DNA of 7,787 nt from Saprospiraceae bacterium (GCA_007125435.1 SLDF01000112.1:1-7787); one strand, 5' to 3'; positions 1 to 7,711 are shown, numbered from the stretch's first letter. Notes: generated from the letters alone by a model not told the origin. Program-made: numbers and translations.

Positions 1-3000
1 ATCTCAAGGCCAAGTATATCATCTGCTATGGTAATGATGTCGTGATAGACTCTCTACCTGTCATACCTCTCAATGTCTCTATCGTGGAAGATAGTGCCCA
101 CCATGCCCTGGCACCACATCAATATGAAGTAGAGTATAATGTGTTATCCATACAAGCGCCTGCTCTGACCGAAAGTGCCGACAGCTTGCAGCTGTATGTG
201 GAGTACCGTGTGCTACCATATGACCTAAAGGCGCCATACAGACGTATCGATACGACCCTCATACAGCCGGATGTGAAAGGCGACTATATTGGATTTAGCT
301 ATGATGACCTGGATCAGCAGGAGACGCTCATTGATTTTGAAGGAATGAACTATAGCGGTAGCTTTTCACGTGGATTGTCTTTTGGTAATAGGCAAAATCT
401 AGTGCTTAACTCATCGCTGAACCTGCAACTGGCAGGTACGCTGGGTGACGACCTGGAGATATTGGCCGCCATCTCCGATAATGACATCCCTATACAACCC
501 GATGGTAATACACAGCAGCTACAAGAGTTTGACAGGATATTCATACAAATCAGTAAGGGCAATAATACTCTGCGAGCGGGTGACTTCGAGATAGGTCGGC
601 CCAACAGCTACTTTATGAACTACTTCAAGAGGGCGCAAGGTCTGTACGTCGAAAATGAGACCATGGTCGGCGATGAAGGTATCTGGCGGAGCTCGGCAAG
701 TGTATCTATATCCAAGGGAAAGTTTCGGCGTCAGATCGTAACACCCAATGAAGGTAATCAGGGGCCCTACAAGCTTATCGGTAATGATAATGAGGTATTC
801 ATCATCGTGCTGGCCAATACAGAGCGCGTCTTTTTGGATGGCGAATTGATGAAGCGAGGGCTGGAATACGACTACGTCATTGACTATAACAGAGGCGAAG
901 TGACATTCACAGCCAAGCGTCTTATCCATAAGGATGTGCGGATCATAGTGGAGTTTGAGTACAGCGATCAAAACTACCTGAGGTCTATGCAGACGGTATC
1001 GACATCTCTGGAGACAGAAAAATGGACTGTAGATATCAATTACTTTAGCGAGCAGGATAGTAGGACTTCACTGGGTAATCAACAACTGACAGAGGAGGAT
1101 CAGCTTATCTTGTCACAAATAGGCGATGATCTGGATAAGGCATTTATCAATTCCATCAGACCGCCACCTGAGATGGACGGCTTGCCACAGAATGCTGTAC
1201 TGTATGAGCTAAGAGACACGATATTGGAGGATGGTACGCCTGTCCGCGATATATTGGTGTTCAGCAATGATGAGGAGCAGGACTTGTTTCAGGCCACATT
1301 TACAGATGTGGGTGAGGGCAATGGGGACTATATCATCGGTGCTAATCTGGCTAATGGTCGTGTATATGAATGGGTATCTCCCGACCCGATCACAGGGCTG
1401 TCAAGAGGCAGATATGTGCCAAAGCGCAGAGTCATAACGCCCAAGAAGCAGCAGATGATGACTATGGGGGCCGGCTACAAGATTAATGAAGACCATCATG
1501 TGAAGGCGGAGTTTGGTATAAGTAGTCTGGATAGAAATCGTTTTTCTGTTATAGATAATGACAACAACATTGGACTGGGCGGTAATTTTACATATGAGGG
1601 AAAGTTGGACTTTTCGACCGATAAGAGCAAAGTTACGTTGGAGCCCTTTGCATTTTATGAGGTAAAGTCTCAAAACTTCAGGGCGATCAATCAGTACCGT
1701 CCGGCTGAGTTTCAAAGGGACTGGAATATTGATACCAATCTGGAGGCTCAGGAGCATCTGGCGACAGGTGGTTTTAGTTTTGTACATGAATCTTTGGGTA
1801 CTGCGTCCTATGCGTACTCCGGTTTTTTTCAGCAAGATGTGTACAGTGGTAGTCGTCATGAGTACGATATCGCTTCTAAATTCTCTGGTTATGACCTCAA
1901 GGTTTACGGTAGTGAGTTGTTTTCAGAGGATATCTTTTCGAGGGGACGCTTTTCGAGACCGAGGTTTGATGTGTCAAAGACATTTGACTCATTGGGTAAG
2001 TTAAAAATCGGTGTCTATGGCGAGCGGGAAAAAAATGAATTCTACAATACAGAAGATGGCGAACTAGCGGCACAAAGCTTTCATTGGGATATTGGTAAAG
2101 TGTATGTCTCTACGCCGACAGATAAGCCATTTCACGTGGGCGCCAGCTATACGCTGAGAGATGATATATTGCCTCGGGACGGTGAATTTACATTGGCATC
2201 AAGGGCGCAAGAGTGGCGATTTGATGGTGGATGGAAGCAAAGTAAAAACTCTAATCTGACCTGGACATTCACATCTCGTAATCTGGAAGTGACTGATACC
2301 AGTTCATTTGACTTTAATCCACAGCGTACATTCCTGGGGCGAATCAACTATCAATTGAATGCACTGAAAAATGTCATACGCTCAAATACGGCCTATGAAG
2401 TGGGGTCTGGGCAGGAGCCGAGACTGGAGTTTACTTACATAGAAGTGCGGCCGGGAGAGGGGCAGTACATATGGACAGACTTAAATGGTGACGGCATTCA
2501 GCAATTAGACGAATTTCAGCTGGCACCATTTCCGGATGAGGCTAATTTCATAAGAGTGGCCAACATAACAGGAGAGTTTGTCAGGACAGATAACGTGTTA
2601 TTCAACCAACAATTGCTCATAGATCCACGTGCAGTTTGGTACGGCGAGAAAGGGCTGAAAAAGCTGATCAGTCGTTTTTCATTTCAGAGCAATGTCAACC
2701 TGCAAAGACGCAGCAGTGAAGGTGCAGATGTCGATGTCTGGAATCCATTTGATCTGGATTTTGAAGATGAGCGCACTATTTTCCTCGGGGCAGTGAGTAG
2801 ACACAGCTTGTTCTTTAATAGAGCGAACCCCAAGTTTGAGATGCAATACAATATTCGCGATATCAAGAATAGAAATTTGCTGACAACGGGATTTGAGAGT
2901 CGACTTAATATAGAAAATGACATCACCACGAGGTGGAACCCCGGCAAGATACTGAGCCTGCAGATGACACTGGCAGAAGGTGTATTGGTCAGCGAGACTG

Positions 3001-3431
3001 AGGCCTTTGATAGTAGGAATTTTGATATCAAATCATACAGAGTGGAGCAGGAATTGGTAGTTCAGCCCAGCAATAAGCTTAGAGGGGCATTGCGATTTAA
3101 TTATAAAAATCAAGTGAATACCCGCATTGAGAATGGTGAGCGAGCAGAAGTTTATCAGGGTGCATTAGAAGGACTTTTTAATGTCAGTAATAAGTTTTTA
3201 ATCCGCACAGATGCTACACTGGCTTTAATTTCGTTTGATGGACAGGCGAATTCTCCATTGGAGTTTGCGATGCTAGAAGGGCTAAAGGATGGCATCAATG
3301 TGCTTTGGAGCGTACAGTACGAACAAAGGATGGCCAATAATATTCAACTCATAGTAAACTATGAAGGCCGTAAAACCGGTGAGGCTAATACAGTGCATGT
3401 TTTTAGAATGCAAATGAGAGCTACCTTCTAG
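1..3431 (+). CDS. Large outer-membrane beta-barrel protein, 5'-truncated by the window edge
   Basis: The frame is open from the first complete codon at 3 to TAG at 3429-3431, giving 1142 visible residues. A GTG at 42 is not a credible start, because the upstream codons read on without a stop and no signal peptide follows it; the true start lies outside the window. The N-terminal part (3 to about 350) looks like a periplasmic beta-rich segment. A strongly patterned block follows (about 355-660), with GTLGDDLEILAAISD, then IPIQPDGNTQQLQEFD, then FMNYFKRAQGLY. A segment around 790-975 contains DYVIDYNRGEVTF and VEFEYSDQNYLR. The rest is long alternating polar/aromatic strands typical of a barrel, and the C-terminus ends RMQMRATF, a Phe-terminated outer-membrane beta-signal. 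An EF-hand-like loop lies at 2478-2513. I recognise the type as a conserved Bacteroidota protein of roughly 1100-1200 residues, usually annotated as hypothetical. Some phrases recall the T9SS/gliding protein SprA, but SprA is about twice as long, so I do not assign that name. Function unknown; outer-membrane location is inferred. Confidence 0.85.
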   Translation, partial: LKAKYIICYGNDVVIDSLPVIPLNVSIVEDSAHHALAPHQYEVEYNVLSIQAPALTESADSLQLYVEYRVLPYDLKAPYRRIDTTLIQPDVKGDYIGFSYDDLDQQETLIDFEGMNYSGSFSRGLSFGNRQNLVLNSSLNLQLAGTLGDDLEILAAISDNDIPIQPDGNTQQLQEFDRIFIQISKGNNTLRAGDFEIGRPNSYFMNYFKRAQGLYVENETMVGDEGIWRSSASVSISKGKFRRQIVTPNEGNQGPYKLIGNDNEVFIIVLANTERVFLDGELMKRGLEYDYVIDYNRGEVTFTAKRLIHKDVRIIVEFEYSDQNYLRSMQTVSTSLETEKWTVDINYFSEQDSRTSLGNQQLTEEDQLILSQIGDDLDKAFINSIRPPPEMDGLPQNAVLYELRDTILEDGTPVRDILVFSNDEEQDLFQATFTDVGEGNGDYIIGANLANGRVYEWVSPDPITGLSRGRYVPKRRVITPKKQQMMTMGAGYKINEDHHVKAEFGISSLDRNRFSVIDNDNNIGLGGNFTYEGKLDFSTDKSKVTLEPFAFYEVKSQNFRAINQYRPAEFQRDWNIDTNLEAQEHLATGGFSFVHESLGTASYAYSGFFQQDVYSGSRHEYDIASKFSGYDLKVYGSELFSEDIFSRGRFSRPRFDVSKTFDSLGKLKIGVYGEREKNEFYNTEDGELAAQSFHWDIGKVYVSTPTDKPFHVGASYTLRDDILPRDGEFTLASRAQEWRFDGGWKQSKNSNLTWTFTSRNLEVTDTSSFDFNPQRTFLGRINYQLNALKNVIRSNTAYEVGSGQEPRLEFTYIEVRPGEGQYIWTDLNGDGIQQLDEFQLAPFPDEANFIRVANITGEFVRTDNVLFNQQLLIDPRAVWYGEKGLKKLISRFSFQSNVNLQRRSSEGADVDVWNPFDLDFEDERTIFLGAVSRHSLFFNRANPKFEMQYNIRDIKNRNLLTTGFESRLNIENDITTRWNPGKILSLQMTLAEGVLVSETEAFDSRNFDIKSYRVEQELVVQPSNKLRGALRFNYKNQVNTRIENGERAEVYQGALEGLFNVSNKFLIRTDATLALISFDGQANSPLEFAMLEGLKDGINVLWSVQYEQRMANNIQLIVNYEGRKTGEANTVHVFRMQMRATF

Positions 3432-3665
3432 AATCTTCTTATATTTGCATGCTGAGACAACATTTTATTTGGATTTTTTTAGATTCAGTTCGCAGAATGA
3501 GAATATGAATATGGATAAACCCATATATGTAAATAATAGTTTTTCAAGGTCTTCGTGGCTTTACTTAAGTGCATCAAATAGTCACAAAGTCAAGATGAAA
3601 ACTACTAGAAAAGCAACTTAAATTTTTGCATTTTGATTTTTAGTACAACAACACTTCCTCGATCA
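3432..3665. other. Intergenic region between barrel gene and protease gene
   Basis: This AT-rich gap of 234 nt contains a promoter-like TATATTTG at 3440. No stem followed by a T-run that would serve as a Rho-independent terminator for the upstream gene is visible; the T-run at 3474-3480 has no convincing stem before it. A 38-codon open frame (3505-3621) is present but unsupported as a gene. The stretch around 3550-3595 contains the loosely complementary phrases TCTTCGTGGCTTT and CACAAAGTCAAGA, which may be a decayed inverted repeat. Confidence 0.6.
3440..3447 (+). promoter_or_regulatory. Bacteroidota-type -7 promoter element (TATATTTG)
   Basis: TATATTTG matches the Bacteroidota -7 consensus TAnnTTTG exactly and is followed by CA, as is common for such promoters. 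No clear TTG element is visible at the expected -33 spacing, so the call rests on the -7 box and its position just after the stop codon of the upstream gene. Transcription would start near 3453, leaving a 5' leader of about 210 nt before the protease ATG. A weaker one-mismatch version (AATTTTTG, 3621-3628) lies closer to the start codon and is an alternative. Confidence 0.5.
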
Positions 3666-6600
3666 ATGAAGAAATTTTTTATCATTTCAATTAGCCTGGT
3701 CATTAGTGCAGTTTCATATGCGCAGTATTGGAGCCAGGAAGACAGCAAAGAGTCTACTGCCATTGAAGGCGTCAAAAAGGGAATGATATTCCATTTGGAT
3801 TATCAAGACCTCATTCAGGCCATGGAGCCGGCCAAAGATAGTAGACAATCCATTCAAATAAGTGTGCCTTTGCCCGATGGGGATATTATTCATGTAGAAG
3901 CAGTACCTTACGATATGATGGAAGACGGTCTGGCTGCAAAATATCCGGAGATTAGAACTTTTAAGGTTACTAAAGATCGTTTTAGGGGGCGGATCGACGT
4001 TGGACCTTTAGGTTTTCATGGGATGCTGTATACAGATAAGGGTATCGTATTTATTGACCCGATTGAGAACAGGCAAGATGGTGCATACGTGAGCTACTAT
4101 TACAAAGATCTAGAGTATGATGGTGACAACCCTGTCATGTGTGAATTGGAGACATCGAAGAAAGAAGATTTAGAATCCATAAGGCTCAATGAGTCACTTC
4201 CGATGGGTGTGATGGGTATGAAGAGCAATACCGATGTCACATTGAGGAGATACCGATTTGCCATGACATGTACGGGAGAGTTTCACAACCGAGCAGGTAG
4301 CGTGCCTAATGCTCTAGCTGCCATCACGACAAACATCAATCGACTCAATGCCATATACGAACTAGAGCACGCCATCGAGTTTGTAATGGTAGACGAGAGC
4401 GAATCCTTGATTTTTACCGACCCTAATACAGATCCATTCGATAACTTCAATAACGGTTCCATGCTGGCCATCAATACCTCGGTTATTAATGGCATCATCG
4501 GAGCAGGAGCTTATGATATAGGACATGTGATAGCTGCAGGTACAGGAGGGGGTATAGCCAGACTAAGATCAGTTTGTGGTGACGCTAAGGGTGCTGCATG
4601 CTCATCAGTTCAGGGCAATAGTTCAATAACAGGAGGATTGATTTTGGTCGTGCTTGCTCATGAGGTCGGTCATCAGTTTGGTGCCAATCATACGTTCAAT
4701 AATTGCAACGGTAACGAAAGCTTTGGGACGGCCATGGAGCCGGGAAGTGGCTCCACCATTATGTCCTATGCAGGTTTGTGTGGTGGCGCACTAAATGTCC
4801 AGAACTCAGCAGATTTATTATTTCACAATATTTCACTCCAGGAAGTGAGAAATTTTGTTGAAATAAATTTTGGGGGTACATGTGCTATGAATATAGAGAC
4901 GGGTAATACACGTCCCATTCCGTCTACAGATATACCAAACAACCTGTCCATTCCTATTCAGACCCCATTTGAATTAGTAGGAGAAGCAGTGGATTTAGAA
5001 GGAGACCCCATTGTCTACAACTGGGATCAATTCGATACAGGGCCGCAGTCAAACTTAGGTAGCCCCATAGGTAATGCGCCATTATTTAGATTTCAAGTAC
5101 CGACATCTTCAGGTCGCAGGGTTCTGCCATCCATGCTTGATGTGTTAGTAGGTAATGAACCGAGAGAAGAAGTATTACCATCCATTACACGTCCAGTGAC
5201 ATTTCGTTTCAACGCTAGAGATAATAATCCAGCGGGTGGAGGGGTAGATTGGATAGAATTAAGATTAAATGCAACAGATCAGGCCGGCCCTTTTGAGGTG
5301 CTAAATCCGGAGTTTAATGAAGTATTAACTGCCGGATCATTTTATGAGATCGTCTGGGATGTTGCCAATACCGATGAAGCCCCTGTTAACTGTAAGTTTG
5401 TTGATATTATTTTGTCACATGATGGAGGTGCTACATTTGCAGATACATTGATATCAGCTGCGCCAAATGTGGGGCACGCTCGTGTTGTTATTCCCGAAAA
5501 CTTAGGCAGCGGTAGGCGAATTATGGTCAAAGCTAATGACAATGTCTTTTTCCAGGTCAATCCAGGTAACTTTAGTATTATCGCACCAGAAGAGCCTACA
5601 TTTACATACATACCGCAACTGCCAAATACAATCGTGTGCACGCCTACAACGCTAGAAGTACCCATACAGACACTTGGGCTGGTTAACTTTGATGGAGTGG
5701 TCAACTTTGATGTAGAGGCTGTTGATTTGCCGGAAGAAATCAGTTTGGCATTTGACCGCAGTGAAGTCAATACAGGCGATGAACTTAGCTTGATTTTAGA
5801 CATGGAAAATTACAGAGGGTTCGATTTGCTAGAGTTCAATATTATTGGTACGTCGCAGGATGTTACAGATACATTAATCTTCCCGGTCGTGATTCAAGCT
5901 CAAAACTTTTTAGATCAATTTCCTGCAGTGGAGGCTCCACTGGCAGCTTCGCAAAACATCACGCCACCTGTGAGTTTTAGTTGGGCTGATGTGCCGGGTG
6001 CTACACATTATAACTTTTATCTCACTAGTAAATCGACATTTCCTGAATACACTACCGTAATATCAAACTTAGAAGCGACCAGTGTGACGCCGGATGAAGT
6101 ATATGACATCAGTGAGATTTACTTATGGAGAGTAGAAGCAGAAAATATTTGTGGGGTTATTTCTGATGTGATTCCATGGACATTCCAGACAGAAGTGCAA
6201 TCATGTACAAGCATTACTAATGACAATAGTTTCTTGATCTCCCCATCAGGTATGCCCACTATTTTTTCAGATATAGTTGTCAACTTCGAAGCGGAACTGT
6301 CAAGCGTAGAGGTAAATAATGTCACCGGTTTTCACCAGATATTCAACGATATGGATTTCTGGCTCTTTGCACCAGACGGTACAGAGCTGAGACTCTTAGG
6401 GCGACGATGTCCTACCTACAATGGCTCCTTCAATTTTGGATTCTCAGACCTGTCAACACGAGTTTTTCAATGCCCACCAAGCTCTTCAGGAGACCGATAT
6501 AGGCCAGTTGATCCATTGAGTGAGTTACAGGGAAGAGAAGCTAGCGGGACATGGAGACTTAGGGTCAGGGATGTATCGACCGGTGGAGGAGGTGAGCTGT

Positions 6601-7253
6601 CTTCATGGACACTAAATCTATGCGTCAATGCAGCTCCCAGCAGCCCTTCATTACTTGTCAATGACACTTTGATATTAGTACCGGGTGAAGGTCGCAATAT
6701 CACAAACAGCTTATTGAGAGTGACTGACGAGATAAAAGAAGCAGACGAATTGACCTATACATTATTGTCGCTACCAAGACACGGCGTCCTATTCAAAGAA
6801 GGTCAGGTTTTACCATTGGATATAGGTGATGAATTTACACAAGCAGATATTGACGCACGGTTGATCAGTTACTTTCATGATGATAGTGACGACGATGAAG
6901 ACTTCTTTTATTTTATGATATCTCATGATTTAGGTGGGGTTATTTTTTCAGAGGTATTTAATATTAAGACAGATCCTGACTTTGTATCGTCCACTCAGCC
7001 ACTGACTGATATTGATAGGATTAGATTATTTCCCAATCCTGCATCAGAGGCATTGACTATAGATTTTGGTCAGGTTATTAATAACCCATCATTAAGAGTA
7101 GTGGGATTATCGGGGCAGACTCTACACTTTAGTCGGTTTGATGGTCAGGTAGAGATGATACAATTGGATGTCAATTGGCCATCCGGTCCATATATTTTAC
7201 AGATTTCAACCGCTGACCAGGTTTTCAACAAGAGGTTTGTTGTGCAGCATTAG
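3666..7253 (+). CDS. Secreted reprolysin-like zinc metalloprotease with P domain, CSPG repeat and T9SS sorting domain
   Basis: 1195-residue precursor of a secreted endopeptidase; substrate unknown. ATG 3666 is chosen over in-frame TTG 3633 because it begins a clean signal peptide (MKKFF, hydrophobic core, SYA cleavage site near residue 19). No Shine-Dalgarno is visible, as is usual in this phylum. Residues 20 to about 190 form a propeptide with a single Cys (C159, in PVMCELE). The catalytic domain, about 192-410, carries HEVGHQFGANH at 332-342 (HExxHxxGxxH; three zinc-binding His, catalytic Glu333) and a Met-turn MSYAG at 366, placing it in the metzincin M12B/Reprolysin_4 type. After it come Ig-like segments (about 415-540 and 541-640), a less defined beta region, an Fn3-like domain (about 750-845), a P/Homo B domain bracketed by Cys (847-986; MDFWLFAPDGTEL, GTWRLRVRD), a CSPG/cadherin-like repeat (about 988-1100; PRHGVLF, FTQADID, acidic DDSDDDED), and a type A T9SS sorting domain (about 1112-1195; LFPNPA at 1121-1126). 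The protein is full-length with all catalytic residues present. Expected route: Sec to periplasm, then T9SS across the outer membrane. Confidence 0.95.
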   Translation: MKKFFIISISLVISAVSYAQYWSQEDSKESTAIEGVKKGMIFHLDYQDLIQAMEPAKDSRQSIQISVPLPDGDIIHVEAVPYDMMEDGLAAKYPEIRTFKVTKDRFRGRIDVGPLGFHGMLYTDKGIVFIDPIENRQDGAYVSYYYKDLEYDGDNPVMCELETSKKEDLESIRLNESLPMGVMGMKSNTDVTLRRYRFAMTCTGEFHNRAGSVPNALAAITTNINRLNAIYELEHAIEFVMVDESESLIFTDPNTDPFDNFNNGSMLAINTSVINGIIGAGAYDIGHVIAAGTGGGIARLRSVCGDAKGAACSSVQGNSSITGGLILVVLAHEVGHQFGANHTFNNCNGNESFGTAMEPGSGSTIMSYAGLCGGALNVQNSADLLFHNISLQEVRNFVEINFGGTCAMNIETGNTRPIPSTDIPNNLSIPIQTPFELVGEAVDLEGDPIVYNWDQFDTGPQSNLGSPIGNAPLFRFQVPTSSGRRVLPSMLDVLVGNEPREEVLPSITRPVTFRFNARDNNPAGGGVDWIELRLNATDQAGPFEVLNPEFNEVLTAGSFYEIVWDVANTDEAPVNCKFVDIILSHDGGATFADTLISAAPNVGHARVVIPENLGSGRRIMVKANDNVFFQVNPGNFSIIAPEEPTFTYIPQLPNTIVCTPTTLEVPIQTLGLVNFDGVVNFDVEAVDLPEEISLAFDRSEVNTGDELSLILDMENYRGFDLLEFNIIGTSQDVTDTLIFPVVIQAQNFLDQFPAVEAPLAASQNITPPVSFSWADVPGATHYNFYLTSKSTFPEYTTVISNLEATSVTPDEVYDISEIYLWRVEAENICGVISDVIPWTFQTEVQSCTSITNDNSFLISPSGMPTIFSDIVVNFEAELSSVEVNNVTGFHQIFNDMDFWLFAPDGTELRLLGRRCPTYNGSFNFGFSDLSTRVFQCPPSSSGDRYRPVDPLSELQGREASGTWRLRVRDVSTGGGGELSSWTLNLCVNAAPSSPSLLVNDTLILVPGEGRNITNSLLRVTDEIKEADELTYTLLSLPRHGVLFKEGQVLPLDIGDEFTQADIDARLISYFHDDSDDDEDFFYFMISHDLGGVIFSEVFNIKTDPDFVSSTQPLTDIDRIRLFPNPASEALTIDFGQVINNPSLRVVGLSGQTLHFSRFDGQVEMIQLDVNWPSGPYILQISTADQVFNKRFVVQH

Positions 7254-7303
7254 ATAGCTATCCGGCTCTCAAAGCTTATTTGTACTGAGAAAGACACCTT
7301 AGT

Positions 7304-7351
7304 TTTGAAGGTCTGAAGGAGCAAAGGAGCTCAGGAGCAAGGGAGCTCAGG
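7304..7351 (+). repeat. Tandem array of six degenerate octamers
   Basis: Six consecutive 8-bp units start at 7304, 7312, 7320, 7328, 7336 and 7344 with no spacing errors, and every unit ends in GG. AGCTCAGG occurs exactly at 7328 and 7344, interleaved with AGCAAAGG (7320) and AGCAAGGG (7336), so the last four units are also a 16-bp duplication with one mismatch. The two GAGCTC palindromes (7327-7332 and 7343-7348) could pair as a 6-bp stem with a 10-nt loop. Confidence 0.75.
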
Positions 7352-7426
7352 GGATTAGGTGTGTAGCCATTAATTATTTGATATATTTTTTGTATCGAAG
7401 AAGATATTCTAACGTGTCTTTTTGGC

Positions 7427-7494
7427 CTGAAAGTCGAAAGTCTTAAGGTCGGAAGGTCAAAGGTCTGAGGGAGCATAGGAGCTTAGAGGCTTAG
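7427..7494 (+). repeat. Degenerate 7/8-bp tandem array, purine-rich on plus strand
   Basis: Units alternate between 7 and 8 bp: CTGAAAGT (7427), CGAAAGT (7435), CTTAAGGT (7442), CGGAAGGT (7450), CAAAGGT (7458), then CTGAGG and octamers GAGCATAG (7471), GAGCTTAG (7479), AGGCTTAG (7487). The motif drifts along the array from C..AAGGT-like to GAGCTTAG-like units. The style is that of the octamer array 75 nt upstream, but the units are not identical to it. Confidence 0.6.
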
Positions 7495-7538
7495 GCATTA
7501 ACAAAGCCTCAAGCTTCAAGTCTCAAGCCTCAAGCTCC
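7478..7538. repeat. Imperfect inverted repeat joining the two neighbouring arrays
   Basis: GGAGCTTAGAGGC at 7478-7490 is complementary to GCCTCAAGCTCC at 7527-7538 apart from one bulged base, giving about 12 pairs around a 36-nt loop. Because the right arm is a tandem array, other registers are possible; for example 7486-7496 can pair with 7506-7517. A transcript could fold into a long imperfect hairpin, but no T-run follows, so it does not look like an intrinsic terminator. Confidence 0.5.
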
Positions 7539-7542
7539 AAGC
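7501..7542 (+). repeat. Tandem array of six heptamers (CTCAAGC-like)
   Basis: Six in-phase 7-bp units start at 7501, 7508, 7515, 7522, 7529 and 7536. CTCAAGC is exact in three (7508, 7522, 7529); the others are ACAAAGC, TTCAAGT and TCCAAGC. All share a central AAG at the same unit position. The reverse complement, GCTTGAG, resembles the GAGCTTAG/AGGCTTAG units of the array just upstream, so this array is in the opposite orientation. Confidence 0.8.
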
Positions 7543-7675
7543 AATCGACATAGCATTACTGGAAATACGAACAGTTATTTTACCTGAAGCCTTTGATTTT
7601 TTCTTTTTTCTGTCTTGTGATCAGGATTCATGGGATTTGGAGGCTACCTCTAGAAACCCCTTCAGCGGCTGGAAC

Positions 7676-7696
7676 GCAACATTTTAACAATGTTGC
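7676..7696. repeat. Perfect 8-bp inverted repeat, 5-nt spacer
   Basis: GCAACATT (7676-7683) and AATGTTGC (7689-7696) are perfect reverse complements separated by TTAAC. The arms are only half GC and no T-run follows on either strand, so a terminator is unlikely. The size suits a dimeric DNA-binding protein site or a small RNA hairpin. It lies just upstream of the promoter-like TAATTTTG at 7704. Confidence 0.6.
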
Positions 7697-7703
7697 TGCT
7701 TGA

Positions 7704-7711
7704 TAATTTTG
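7704..7711 (+). promoter_or_regulatory. Possible -7 element TAATTTTG near right edge
   Basis: TAATTTTG fits TAnnTTTG exactly and points to the right, towards a possible gene beyond the window. No TTG is visible at the expected -33 distance, and an 8-base degenerate motif can occur by chance in AT-rich DNA. The adjacent inverted repeat at 7676-7696 makes it somewhat more plausible as a regulated promoter. Confidence 0.25.

Noticed and set aside
42..44. GTG at 42 as the start of the barrel gene
   Set aside because: The frame is open upstream to the window edge with coherent coding sequence, and no signal peptide follows this codon. The gene is truncated, not started here.
519..971. 150-codon minus-strand ORF inside the barrel gene
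   Set aside because: It lies antisense to strongly patterned coding sequence and has no recognisable features. The same applies to the other antisense frames, such as 1401-1859 and 5342-5803.
3505..3621. 38-codon ORF as a real gene
   Set aside because: No ribosome binding evidence, no recognisable motif, and a length expected by chance; kept only as a low-interest observation about the leader.
3633..3665. TTG at 3633 as start of the protease, adding 11 residues
   Set aside because: The extension (IFSTTTLPRS) would precede an otherwise ideal signal peptide beginning MKKFF at 3666, and TTG starts are rare. ATG 3666 is preferred.
7253..7290. Terminator for the protease gene
   Set aside because: There is only the loopless palindrome GATAGCTATC and a 5-bp stem (7267-7271 with 7286-7290) across a 14-nt loop, with no T-run after it.
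7276..7476. 66-codon minus-strand ORF
   Set aside because: It is a translation across the octamer and 7/8-mer arrays with no domain or signal; a repeat artefact.
7304..7542. CRISPR array
   Set aside because: Units of 7-8 bp are contiguous with no spacers and no repeats of 24-40 bp, and there are no cas genes nearby.
7616..7641. Degenerate AATCC-type repeat on the minus strand
   Set aside because: Only two units (AATCC complements at 7624 and 7633, 9 nt apart), too few to call an array.
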